The notes below the pieces were generated by a model. That model searched no databases, was not told where the DNA came from, and saw only the letters and a list, made by a program, of their open reading frames with translations. A program made the position numbers and the translations under genes. From positions 2,046,001 to 2,110,000 of the forward strand of contig NZ_LN831790.1 in NCBI RefSeq assembly GCF_001013905.1: a DNA stretch of 64,000 nt. Reading direction: 5' to 3'. Shown piece after piece: positions 1-10,581 of the stretch; position 1 is the stretch's first letter, and the number at the start of each line of letters is the position of its first letter. This DNA is from Streptomyces leeuwenhoekii (GTDB taxonomy: Bacteria; Actinomycetota; Actinomycetes; Streptomycetales; Streptomycetaceae).

Positions 1-58
1 GCAGTTGCCCGCCGATCGGGTACCGGCTGGGAAGCCCGGGTACGGCGGCACGGCTCAT
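1..58 (-). CDS. CIS tail/baseplate protein (5' fragment, cut by window edge)
   Basis: Only the first 19 codons are inside the window. They begin with ATG at 58, which overlaps the TGA of the baseplate J gene (ATGA junction). The readable start includes LPSRYPIGGQL, which resembles the N-terminus of phage tail protein I-like baseplate proteins that follow the J gene in CIS loci. The 4-base overlap and the position directly downstream of the J gene support this. Assignment to a Cis12/Cis13-type component is inference from gene order. Confidence 0.5.
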   Translation of the reverse strand, partial: MSRAAVPGLPSRYPIGGQL

Positions 59-2013
59 CCCCGGTCCTCCGGCCCGGCGGCCGTGACGACCACCTGGTGC
101 TGGTAGGAGAAGACCAGCGCGCCCGCACCCACGTCGATGCGGTCCGACGGAGCGCCGCGCCGCCCGGTGATCGGGTCGGCGGGGAAGAGCCGGATCTCCT
201 CCACCAGCGCGTCCCCGGTGGCGCGTTGCACCACGCCGAACACCTCCCCGTACTGCACCGGCCGCCCGAACGGCCACCCGGTGCCCTCCGGGCCGCCGCG
301 CAGCGGATCGAGGTAGCCGAACAGGGCGGCGAGCGCCGCCTCGCGCACCCGGTCGGCGTCGCCCGGCGCCGTCGTGAGGCGGGCCACCACCGTGACGCCC
401 TGGTAGACCGGCGGCTCCACCACGAGGCGGGTGCCGATCAGGCGCCGCTCGTCCAGGCAGGAGGTGATCGCCTGGAGCACCCGGTCCGAGGGGATGAGCT
501 GCTCGAAGCGGAGCCGGTCGCCCTCGTCGGGCACCGCGTCCGGCACCACCAGGACCCGTACCGCGCCGGGGCCGTCCGCGGCGGGCAGGCAGCGGACCCG
601 GCGCACCGAGGGCGCCGCCTGGCGGCTGAGGATCTCGTAGTCCTCGGCGGTCACCGCGCGCTCCTGCATCCGCAGCGCCTCCGGGGCGCGCAGCTTGGCG
701 TTGGCGACGGTTTCGCCGGCCACGCCGCCGCGCGCCGCCTCCCGGTTGGTGACCCGGGCGACGTACGGGACGGAGCTGCGCAGCACGGAGATGGCGCCGC
801 GGGCGACATTGCCCGCGGGGCCGCCGCCGGTGCGGTAGCGGGCCACCCGCACCTGGGCGCCCTTGGGCGGCACCGCGCCGCACTGCCGCAGGGTGCCGTC
901 CGGCTCGCGCAGCGCCGGGGGAAAGGCGAACTCCCCGGTGGTGGCGTCCACCCGGACGTGCCGGTCGGCGGGCCCGGAGCGGCCGAAGTGCTCCACCACG
1001 TCCCAGCGCTGCCACCCTTCGGCCGAGGAGACCTCCACCACGGGGGGCGCGCCGTCGAGGAGGACGGGCGGGCGGCCGACCCGGAACGTCTGGCCCGCGA
1101 CCCCCTCGGAGGTGCCGAGCGGCACGTCGGTCACGGTCACCGCGTGCTCGGCGCACATGGTGCCGCCCACGGTGAACACCGACGCCTCGCGCACCGTCGG
1201 GGACTCCGAGTAGAACGGCTGGCCGGGCTCGGGTTCGGTGACGCGGCAGCGCAGCCAGCCGGCCCGGGTCCCGCCGATGACGGACGCGCGGTGCCCGGCC
1301 GGTACGTACACGATGACCTCGCCCGGCCGGTTCAGTCCGCCGGTGGTGTCCGGGCCCGTCTCGCACACCTGCCAGCCGCTGCCGTGCCACGCCTCCCACA
1401 CGAGCGGGGGCTGGCGGGGGTCCACGCCGACGCCCTCCACCCGGCTGTCCAGCCGGACCGCGACGATGCACCGCGGCACGGCGGTGGGCAGGCCGAACAG
1501 CAGCGCGTCGCCCGGCTCCGGCGCCGCCTGGAAGCAGGGGATGTCGCGGCCCTCGGCGAGCGTGCGGGTCCGGTCGGTCTGCTCGCCGGCCCGGGGAGCG
1601 GTCACCAGCCGCGTCAACTCGCTGGGCGCGATGTGCAGTTCGTCCGTGGTGGTGAACACCACGGCGTCGTCGGTCTCGCCGCGCGTGGTGGTCACCTCGG
1701 TGCCCGCGGGCAGGACGACGGTGTCGGGCTGCGGCGCCGACAGCCAGAAGTCGACGTCGGCCGAGGCGGCGGCCGGCGGGAACAGGCGGATGCCCAGCAG
1801 GTCGAGGAAGGCGGTGTAGTTCTTGTCCGGCACCCGGTTCAGCCGGTACAGCAGTTGGTCCACGAGGTAGGCGAAGGTCTCGATCAGCGTGACGCCCGGG
1901 TCGGAGACGTTGTGGTCGGTCCACTCCGGTGCGCGCTGCTGGACGTACCGCTTGGCCTCGTCGACGAGTTCCTGGAACCGCCGGTCGTCCAGGTTGGGGG
2001 AGGGCAGGGCCAT
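55..2013 (-). CDS. cis11: Baseplate J-like protein of contractile injection system
   Basis: This 652-residue protein is a putative baseplate wedge subunit (T4 gp6 / phage P2 gpJ / Afp11 class), which surrounds the spike and triggers sheath contraction. The N-terminus (MALPSPNLDDRRFQELVDEA, then HNVSDPGVTLIETFAYLVDQ) is typical of the Baseplate_J family: the protein starts with a helix and a D-PGVTLIE segment. I chose ATG at 2013 because the family signature begins there and because it overlaps the gp25 stop in a TGATG junction. The open frame upstream is only the GC-rich shadow of the gp25 gene. The gene ends in an ATGA overlap with the next tail gene, so it sits in a translationally coupled string PAAR-gp25-J-tail. 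I see no truncation. The symbol follows the Streptomyces cis naming by analogy. Confidence 0.88.
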   Translation of the reverse strand: MALPSPNLDDRRFQELVDEAKRYVQQRAPEWTDHNVSDPGVTLIETFAYLVDQLLYRLNRVPDKNYTAFLDLLGIRLFPPAAASADVDFWLSAPQPDTVVLPAGTEVTTTRGETDDAVVFTTTDELHIAPSELTRLVTAPRAGEQTDRTRTLAEGRDIPCFQAAPEPGDALLFGLPTAVPRCIVAVRLDSRVEGVGVDPRQPPLVWEAWHGSGWQVCETGPDTTGGLNRPGEVIVYVPAGHRASVIGGTRAGWLRCRVTEPEPGQPFYSESPTVREASVFTVGGTMCAEHAVTVTDVPLGTSEGVAGQTFRVGRPPVLLDGAPPVVEVSSAEGWQRWDVVEHFGRSGPADRHVRVDATTGEFAFPPALREPDGTLRQCGAVPPKGAQVRVARYRTGGGPAGNVARGAISVLRSSVPYVARVTNREAARGGVAGETVANAKLRAPEALRMQERAVTAEDYEILSRQAAPSVRRVRCLPAADGPGAVRVLVVPDAVPDEGDRLRFEQLIPSDRVLQAITSCLDERRLIGTRLVVEPPVYQGVTVVARLTTAPGDADRVREAALAALFGYLDPLRGGPEGTGWPFGRPVQYGEVFGVVQRATGDALVEEIRLFPADPITGRRGAPSDRIDVGAGALVFSYQHQVVVTAAGPEDRG

Positions 2014-2435
2014 CAGGCGGCGCCCCGTTCCCCGCCGCCCTCGTCGGACGGGATCGTGTAGAAGGGGAAGACCAGATTGCGCCGGTCGTTGGTGGAGCGC
2101 ACGGTGTAGTGGACGTCGATGTAGAGGGTGCCCGCCTCGACCGTGTCGTAGGCGACCACCACGTCGTCGACCGCGATGCGCGGCTCCCACCGCTCCAGGG
2201 CCTCGCGCACCTGCTGGGCGACCCGCCCGGCGGTGGCGCCGTCGCCGGGGGCGAAGACGTAGTCGTGGATGCCGCAGCCGAACTCCGGGCGCATGGGGCG
2301 CTCGCCGGGCGCGGTCGCCAGGACCAGGCGGATCGCCTCCTCGATCTCGCGCTCGCGCTCGACCAGGGCGATGCCGCCGGTCGGCCCGACCCGCATCGGG
2401 AACGCCCAGCCCCGGCCGATGAACCGGTCGCTCAT
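2013..2435 (-). CDS. cis9: gp25-like baseplate wedge protein
   Basis: This 140-residue protein belongs to the GPW/gp25 (IraD/gp25-like) family, which forms the inner baseplate and nucleates the first sheath ring. Visible features are the N-terminal MSDRFIGRGWAFPMRV, the helix IEEAIRLVLATAPGERPMRP, the turn FGCGIHDYVF and the C-terminal strands with TIPSDEG. The ATG at 2435 overlaps the stop of the PAAR gene (ATGA), and the stop shares a base with the start of the J gene (TGATG). The length matches the family (about 130-150 aa). A much longer open frame upstream reads through the PAAR gene in another frame and is not coding. Confidence 0.9.
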   Translation of the reverse strand: MSDRFIGRGWAFPMRVGPTGGIALVEREREIEEAIRLVLATAPGERPMRPEFGCGIHDYVFAPGDGATAGRVAQQVREALERWEPRIAVDDVVVAYDTVEAGTLYIDVHYTVRSTNDRRNLVFPFYTIPSDEGGGERGAA

Positions 2436-2752
2436 CGCCCGCCCCCGATCTGGACGTTCGGCGCGCCGGCCAGCACGGTGGCGCCGCACGCGGTGGTGTC
2501 GCCCATGCGCGCGGCGGGCACCCCGCCGATGAGTACCGTGCCCGCCGCGAGCGCGGCCGGGTTCGGCAGGATCACGTTGGCCGGTCCCATGGCCGCGTGC
2601 GGGGGCATCGGGCAGGCGTGGAGACTGCCCACGACGGCGGCGGGACGCCCGCCGATCAGCACCCGGGCCACCACCGCCGCAGCGACGGGCGGCGGGGTGC
2701 TGATCAGGCCGCCGTGGCTGGTGGGGTCGCCGGTACGGGCTGCGGCTGGCAT
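2432..2752 (-). CDS. cis10: PAAR-domain spike tip protein
   Basis: This 106-residue protein should cap the VgrG-like trimeric spike and form the sharp tip of the injection particle. It shows the short glycine- and proline-rich beta hairpins of PAAR proteins: PAAARTGDPTSHGGLI at the N-terminus, IGGRPAAVVGSLHACPM and IGGVPAARMGDTTACGATV, with His and Cys residues placed as in the metal-binding apex. Start ATG at 2752 is preceded by AAGGAG with good spacing. The longer upstream frame has no such site. It is separated from the VgrG stop by 152 bp and overlaps the gp25 start by 4 bases. It is a tip without a C-terminal effector extension. Confidence 0.9.
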   Translation of the reverse strand: MPAAARTGDPTSHGGLISTPPPVAAAVVARVLIGGRPAAVVGSLHACPMPPHAAMGPANVILPNPAALAAGTVLIGGVPAARMGDTTACGATVLAGAPNVQIGGGR

Positions 2753-2904
2753 GCGGCACTCCTTGCGGAAGGTCTCCGGCCCGCGGGCCGGGGGGCGGTC
2801 GTGGTCTGCGGGGCGGGCGGGCGCGGGCGCCGTGGTGCCCGCCCGCCGGGCGGCGAAGGGCCCGGCGGTGACGGGCTGCTGGTGCGCGAGGGACACGGGC
2901 GGCC

Positions 2905-4728
2905 TCAGTTGATCTTGATGAGACGGGCCTTGAGGACGCCCAGCAGACCGCCGTCGACGGTGGCCTCCGTCTGCCCGGTGACCCGCACCGAACGGCCGCC
3001 GACCGTCACCGTGTCGGTGGCGTCGATCTCCACCCGGCGGCCGCGTACGGTCACGTCACCGCGCCCGGCGTCCAGCGTGATGCCGTCCCTGTCGAGCAGG
3101 ACGGAGGTGAGGGGACGGCCCCGTCCGGCGTACACCGTGAGCTCGATCCGGTCGCGCCGGTCGTCCAGGCGTACTTCGAGACGCTCGTCGCCCGTCGTGA
3201 GCCGCAGCCCGGAGGGGCCGGGCGCCCTCGCGTCGAGGAGTTCCACCCGGTGCCCGGAACGGGACACCACCGAACGGCGGTTGACCCGGCCGCTGGTGGC
3301 GTCGACCAGCGGGACGTCGTGGGGCGACGGCCGGTCCACGCCGTTGTAGAGCCCCCCGATGACGTACGGGCTGTCCAGCAGGCCCTGTTCGAAACCGACC
3401 AGGACCTCGTCGTTCACCTCCGGGCTCACCACCCCCCCGCCGCCCTTGCCGCCCCACTGCACGGTGCGGACCCAGTCGGTCGTGTAGGTGTCGTCCAGCC
3501 AGGGGAACCGCAGGCGCACCTCGCCGCGTTCCGCGCCGCCGGGCTCGCGCACGTCGGTCACCACGCCGATCGCCAGGCCCGGCATGCGCGGGCCGCGGCC
3601 CGGCGCGTTGGCCCCGGTCACCAGGCCGGTCAGGGAGCGGTCGGGGCTGGCGCTCACCCACACCGTCGTGCGGTAGCCGCCGTACGGCTCCAGGACGTGC
3701 CGCACCGCCGTGGCCGTGTAGCGGCCGGAGAACGCCGGCCCCACGTTGCCGAGCGCCACGGGCTTGCCCGCCCGCAGCCGGGGGTTGCCCTCGGCCACCG
3801 CCTCCAGCTCCCCGAAGCCCGCGCTGACCTGGGCGGCCATCGCGCCGGCGGCCGCCGTCGTCTCCGCCTGCGTGCGGTACGGGGTGTCCGTGACGGCCAG
3901 CTTCGCCGACGCGCCGAACCGGGCGCCGGTCTGCGGGCTCAGGCCCGGCACCACCGTGTCGCTGACCACCGACGGCTGCCGGGCCACCAGCGGCTTCTTC
4001 GTGGTGACGTCCCAGCCGCGGACCTCCACCGACGCGGCCCCGTCCGCGGCCGACAGCGCGGCGCGCAGCGCCAGCAGGTTGCGCCCGTACTCCAGCACCA
4101 TCGGGTCGCGGGTCGCGGAGGTCGAGGGCGCGGGCGCTCCGGCGGCCTTCTCGGGCCGGGTGAACTGGAGCACCCCCTGGTCGTCGACGCGTACCTGCGC
4201 ACCGCTCTCGCCCGCCAGGTACTGCAGGAACTCCCAGTCGGACACGTTCGCCTGCGAGAGCTGGCGGTAGCTGACCGGCGCCGCCTCGACGGTGCCGCAG
4301 GCCAGCCCGGCCCCGGCGGCCACCTTGCGGACGATCGCGGCGGCCGTCATGTTCCGGTACGCCACCACCTTGCGGCCCCGTTGCAGGCGGTGCGCCTTGG
4401 AGTAGGCCCGCACCACCGTGAAGGAGCCGGTGCTGTCCCGGTCCACCTCCAGCGCCGTCACCTCGCCGTTGAACAGCCGCTCCCGGGCCCGCCCCGACAC
4501 CGTCACCACCGACACCCGCAGCGGGGTGCCGATGGTGATGCCGGTGGCCCGCAGGAACTCGTGGTCGGGATCGCGGAAGGTGAGCACCGCCGCGTCGGGC
4601 AGGCCCACGTTCTCGTCGACCACGCAGCTCACCAGTTGCGCCGCCCAGATCTTCGGCAGTTCGGCGGGGGCCTCCACTACCGGGTCGGCCGCGAACGACC
4701 GGCCGCCCTGTGCCTCGGCTGTGCTCAC
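2905..4728 (-). CDS. cis8: VgrG-like spike/hub protein
   Basis: The 607-residue VgrG/Afp8-like protein forms the trimeric hub and spike under the inner tube. The first half is the gp27-like hub region (about residues 1-370). From about residue 385 (PGLAIGVVTDVREPGG through VQWGGKGGGGVVSPEVNDEV to VIGGLYNG) it has the gp5-type OB fold. The C-terminal 150 residues carry alternating-strand repeats of the beta-helix needle (VTVRGRRVEIDATDTVTVGG), ending in LIKIN. ATG at 4728 overlaps the stop of the LysM gene (ATGA). No extra catalytic domain is fused, so effectors, if any, should be loaded elsewhere. Length is normal for eCIS spikes. Confidence 0.92.
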   Translation of the reverse strand: MSTAEAQGGRSFAADPVVEAPAELPKIWAAQLVSCVVDENVGLPDAAVLTFRDPDHEFLRATGITIGTPLRVSVVTVSGRARERLFNGEVTALEVDRDSTGSFTVVRAYSKAHRLQRGRKVVAYRNMTAAAIVRKVAAGAGLACGTVEAAPVSYRQLSQANVSDWEFLQYLAGESGAQVRVDDQGVLQFTRPEKAAGAPAPSTSATRDPMVLEYGRNLLALRAALSAADGAASVEVRGWDVTTKKPLVARQPSVVSDTVVPGLSPQTGARFGASAKLAVTDTPYRTQAETTAAAGAMAAQVSAGFGELEAVAEGNPRLRAGKPVALGNVGPAFSGRYTATAVRHVLEPYGGYRTTVWVSASPDRSLTGLVTGANAPGRGPRMPGLAIGVVTDVREPGGAERGEVRLRFPWLDDTYTTDWVRTVQWGGKGGGGVVSPEVNDEVLVGFEQGLLDSPYVIGGLYNGVDRPSPHDVPLVDATSGRVNRRSVVSRSGHRVELLDARAPGPSGLRLTTGDERLEVRLDDRRDRIELTVYAGRGRPLTSVLLDRDGITLDAGRGDVTVRGRRVEIDATDTVTVGGRSVRVTGQTEATVDGGLLGVLKARLIKIN

Positions 4729-5447
4729 CGCTCCTCCTCAGCACCCGCGTCCCTGAGCCCGGGCACCACCAGTTCGGTGCCGGGCGCGAGGGCCATCGGG
4801 TCGTCGATGTCGTTCGCCTCCGCGATGACCCGCCAGGCCGTGGCGTCGCCGTACTCGCGCCAGGCCAGCAGGGCGAGGCTGTCGCCGGCCACCACGGTGT
4901 GGGTGCTGCGGGCGGTGCGCGCGCCGGAGGTCGGGTTCTGTCCCGGTGTGTCGACGCTCGCCTCCTCGATGGTCAGCGCGCAGGTGGCCCGCAGCGGCCT
5001 GCCGTCCACGTCGAACAGCGTGTAGGTGACCGACAGGCTCGACAGCACGCCGTCGAACGACGTCGTCCGCGCGGTGCCCCATTCGAACCGCACCCACGGG
5101 CTGGCGGGCTTCTTGCGGCCCAGGCTGGCCGGGGTGGGCACACATGCCTTCATCAGCTTCTCCACCGCCTGTTCCACGGAGTTGTCGTGGGTGGCGGTGG
5201 CGTCCAGGAACACCTCCAGGCTCAGCGTGCGCGGGCCGCTGCCGACGAACTCGGGCAGCGCGGACTCCTCCGCCATCCGGGACGGGGAGCGCCGCCACTC
5301 GGTGGTCTTGCGCAGTTCCAGGGTGGAGGGGTTGAACTGGAGGTCGAGCCGGGCGATCGTGCCGCCGGGCTTGGCGCCGACCGAGGCCGGGGGCTCCTTC
5401 AGGGTCAGTTGGGCCCTGGCCCGGCTGGAGCGGACCGCTGGGGACAT
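4725..5447 (-). CDS. cis7: LysM-domain baseplate hub protein
   Basis: The 240-residue protein matches the Afp7/Cis7-type hub adaptor that connects the tube to the spike. The N-terminal part (LDLQFNPSTLELRKTTEWRR) is typical of tail proteins of this kind. The C-terminal 55 residues form a LysM-like module (HTVVAGDSLALLAWREYG ... IDDPMALAPGTELVVPGL), a usual feature of this hub family rather than a sign of cell-wall hydrolysis. ATG at 5447 is preceded by a near-perfect AAAGGAGG, so translation of the LysM-VgrG pair restarts here after a 121-bp gap behind the second tube gene. The stop overlaps the VgrG start. Confidence 0.9.
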   Translation of the reverse strand: MSPAVRSSRARAQLTLKEPPASVGAKPGGTIARLDLQFNPSTLELRKTTEWRRSPSRMAEESALPEFVGSGPRTLSLEVFLDATATHDNSVEQAVEKLMKACVPTPASLGRKKPASPWVRFEWGTARTTSFDGVLSSLSVTYTLFDVDGRPLRATCALTIEEASVDTPGQNPTSGARTARSTHTVVAGDSLALLAWREYGDATAWRVIAEANDIDDPMALAPGTELVVPGLRDAGAEEER

Positions 5448-5568
5448 CCCGGAGCCTCCTTTCTGGGCCGGTGCCCGGGGGCGGGGTCGAGGGGAACGGC
5501 CGGCGGGAGCCGGTGGACGTCGGCGGACGTCGCGTGGCGGCGGCCGGGGAAGTGGGCGGCGCGGCCGG

Positions 5569-5994
5569 TCACAGCGGCCTCAGGCCCTCGTGGGCGATCT
5601 CCAGGGTCTCCACCGCGGCCTGGGAACTGGCGGGGTCGAAGGACGGCCCCTGCCAGCGCACCGGGACGATCCCGAACACCTGCCAGCTGATGATCCGGCT
5701 CAGGTCGGGTTTCAGGGCCACGATCTCGCCGTCCTTGGGTTCCACCCGCCGCAGCGTCTCGTCGAGCCAGCGGCCGATCTTCGCCGTGTCGGCGGTGACC
5801 GGCCGGGTGAGCGTGATGTTGGACCACGTCACCCGGCCCGGCAGGTTCCAGGTGAAGCCGTTGTTGCCGCCCTCGGCGTAGGTCTCCATCTCGACCTCGG
5901 CGCCCATGCCGGAGCAGGTGTGGAAGGCGCCCAGGTCGTTGCCGCCGATCGCGAGCCGGAAGAACACGCTCGTCGCGAAGATGCTGTCGGTCAT
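5569..5994 (-). CDS. cis1b: CIS inner-tube protein, second copy
   Basis: The 141-residue protein is a T4 gp19/Hcp-like tube subunit. It starts MTDSIFATSVFFRLAIGG and has the family pattern GAFHTCSGMGAEVEMETYAEGG, then NITLTRPVTADTAKIGRWLDE and a C-terminal helix ETLEIAHEGL. It is diverged from the first tube protein (10107-10547) and, as in other eCIS, probably forms the baseplate-proximal tube ring or adaptor. The start chosen is ATG at 5994. Its leader is unusual: no strong ribosome site, a direct-repeat block (6073-6126), and a five-codon reading frame (ATGACGGACCGATGA) whose stop overlaps this ATG, which could allow coupled restart. The open frame continues upstream without any convincing start. 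Confidence 0.88.
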   Translation of the reverse strand: MTDSIFATSVFFRLAIGGNDLGAFHTCSGMGAEVEMETYAEGGNNGFTWNLPGRVTWSNITLTRPVTADTAKIGRWLDETLRRVEPKDGEIVALKPDLSRIISWQVFGIVPVRWQGPSFDPASSQAAVETLEIAHEGLRPL

Positions 5995-6072
5995 CGGTCC
6001 GTCATCCGTTCCGTGCTTTTCCGTGCTTTCCGTGCTGCTTGGGACTTCCGGGCTGTCCGTGCCGTCCGTGCC

Positions 6073-6126
6073 GTTCGGGGCTTGCGTGCTGTTCGGGGCT
6101 TGCGTGCTGTTCGGGGCTTGCGTGCG
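6073..6126. repeat. Three tandem 18-bp direct repeats in the cis1b leader
   Basis: Three consecutive copies of the unit GTTCGGGGCTTGCGTGCT occupy 6073-6090, 6091-6108 and 6109-6126. The last base of copy three differs. Shorter degenerate units (CCGTGCTTTT, CCGTCCGTGCC) flank the block at 6005-6072. The block lies in the 151-bp gap between the 1103-residue disordered protein and the second tube gene. Function unknown: it may be slippage debris or a leader structure. Confidence 0.85.
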
Positions 6127-6145
6127 TGCCGTGCTTTTCCTGCCG

Positions 6146-9457
<3,312 letters not shown>

Positions 9458-9460
9458 GTG

Positions 9461-9619
9461 CTAACCGCTCTCGTTGATACGGGTGTTGATGCGGGCGATC
9501 TCCGCCACCCACTGTTGGCGTTCGCCGTGGGTGAGATCGAGGATCTCCTCGCGCTGCCAGTGGAAGTGGTAGGCGATGTACGCGATCTCCTCCCGGAGCC
9601 GGGGAAGGGCGTACGTCAC
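9461..9619 (-). CDS. Small 52-residue CIS protein (DUF6760-like)
   Basis: This short gene reads VTYALPRLREEIAYIAYHFH, continues with a W-rich helical segment (HWQREEILDLTHGERQQWV) and ends IARINTRINESG. GTG at 9619 overlaps the TGA of the preceding CPHC gene (GTGA), and its TAG lies 3 bp before the ATG of the disordered protein. Small proteins of this shape (DUF6760) are regularly found between tube and hub genes in CIS and phage-tail-like loci. The family name is from memory. Role unknown: a tail-assembly or chaperone function is plausible. The tight coupling on both sides argues that it is real. Confidence 0.8.
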   Translation of the reverse strand: MTYALPRLREEIAYIAYHFHWQREEILDLTHGERQQWVAEIARINTRINESG

Positions 9620-10110
9620 GATTCCCCCAGGCGCCCACCCGACAGGTCGACCTCGAAGCCGCCCTCGCAGTGGGGGCAGGTCACCGCCGCGCGGGTGTGC
9701 CCCTCGCTGTTGACGCGACGGTAGAAGTCCTGGAGGAAGGCCACGTCGGTGGCGTACATCCGCTCCACGATCCCGGCGTGCACGTCGGTGATGGTGCCGA
9801 TCCGGGTGATCACCTGGCTCAGCAGCACCACGCTCAGGTACGCCGGGTTCTCCTTGACCCTGAGGTCGATCTGGGGCCGCAGTTCGTCGCGGGCGGTGGC
9901 CAGGCGCATCGCGCCGTCGCGGTGCAGCACGCCCGCCTCGTCGACGTACCCGCGCGGCAGCTCGAACTCGAACTCGGTGCGCAGGCCGTGCTCCTCCCGG
10001 GGTGGCGGCGGGGCCGCGGGGGCCACCGCCTCCTGCTCCGTCTGCGGGGCGGGCGTCGTCAACTGGAGGATCTCCTCCAGATTGCCCGCCGTCACCGTAC
10101 GGCGCCTCAT
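9616..10110 (-). CDS. CIS tail-assembly protein with C-terminal CPHC motif
   Basis: The 164-residue protein has a Pro/Ala-rich N-terminal tail (residues 1-45), a compact mixed domain (LRTEFEFELPRGYVDEAGVL, then a helix with VVLLSQVITRIGTI) and a C-terminal CPHCEGGFEVDL, which looks like half of a zinc ribbon. Only one CxxC pair is present, so metal binding would need other ligands or a partner. Proteins of this layout sit directly after the first tube gene in eCIS and phage tails and resemble tail-assembly chaperones. That role is inferred. ATG at 10110 overlaps the tube stop (ATGA) and the stop overlaps the next GTG. Confidence 0.8.
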   Translation of the reverse strand: MRRRTVTAGNLEEILQLTTPAPQTEQEAVAPAAPPPPREEHGLRTEFEFELPRGYVDEAGVLHRDGAMRLATARDELRPQIDLRVKENPAYLSVVLLSQVITRIGTITDVHAGIVERMYATDVAFLQDFYRRVNSEGHTRAAVTCPHCEGGFEVDLSGGRLGES

Positions 10111-10547
10111 TCGACGACGATCTCCTCGAACACGATGGTGACGGTCTCGGTGGCCGCGGAGGACTCGCCCGCCTTCAGCGAGGGGCCCTCCCACTTGGAG
10201 GCCCAGCCCTGCATGAGCTGGATGCGGCGGACCGTGGTGCCCTCGGAGTCCTTGATCTCGATGGTGAGGTTCTGCCGCGCGGAGTTCACGGCCCCCTTGT
10301 TGAGGGTCTCCTTGATCCAGTTGGTGAACTCGCTGCTCTGGTCGAGTCCCCGGGTGATCGTGATCTCACCGGCCTGCCGGGCGCCGGGCTGCTTGCGGAT
10401 GATCTGCTTGCCCGTCGCGCTGACCTGGCGGACCTCGACGACCTCCTCCTCGACGGTCAGCCCGCTGATCTCCTGGATCGACTCGACCAGGTAGCCGCCG
10501 AGCTGCACGCCGAAGACGTGGGTGGAAAGAGCGTCGCCCTCTGCCAT
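10107..10547 (-). CDS. cis1a: CIS inner-tube protein, main copy
   Basis: The 146-residue tube subunit starts MAEGDALSTHVFGVQLGGYL and contains VESIQEISGLTVEEEVVEVR, ITRGLDQSSEFTNWIKETLN and the C-terminal strand TVTIVFEEIVVE, all typical of phage tail tube/Afp1 proteins. It should polymerise into the hexameric inner tube propelled on contraction. It follows the sheath gene by 34 bp, with an AAGG ribosome site in the gap, and overlaps the downstream gene by 4 bases. Together with the copy at 5569-5994 the locus encodes two diverged tube proteins, as is usual for eCIS. Confidence 0.92.
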   Translation of the reverse strand: MAEGDALSTHVFGVQLGGYLVESIQEISGLTVEEEVVEVRQVSATGKQIIRKQPGARQAGEITITRGLDQSSEFTNWIKETLNKGAVNSARQNLTIEIKDSEGTTVRRIQLMQGWASKWEGPSLKAGESSAATETVTIVFEEIVVE

Positions 10548-10581
10548 GACTGTCTGTCACCTTTCCTTGCGGACCCGCGGG

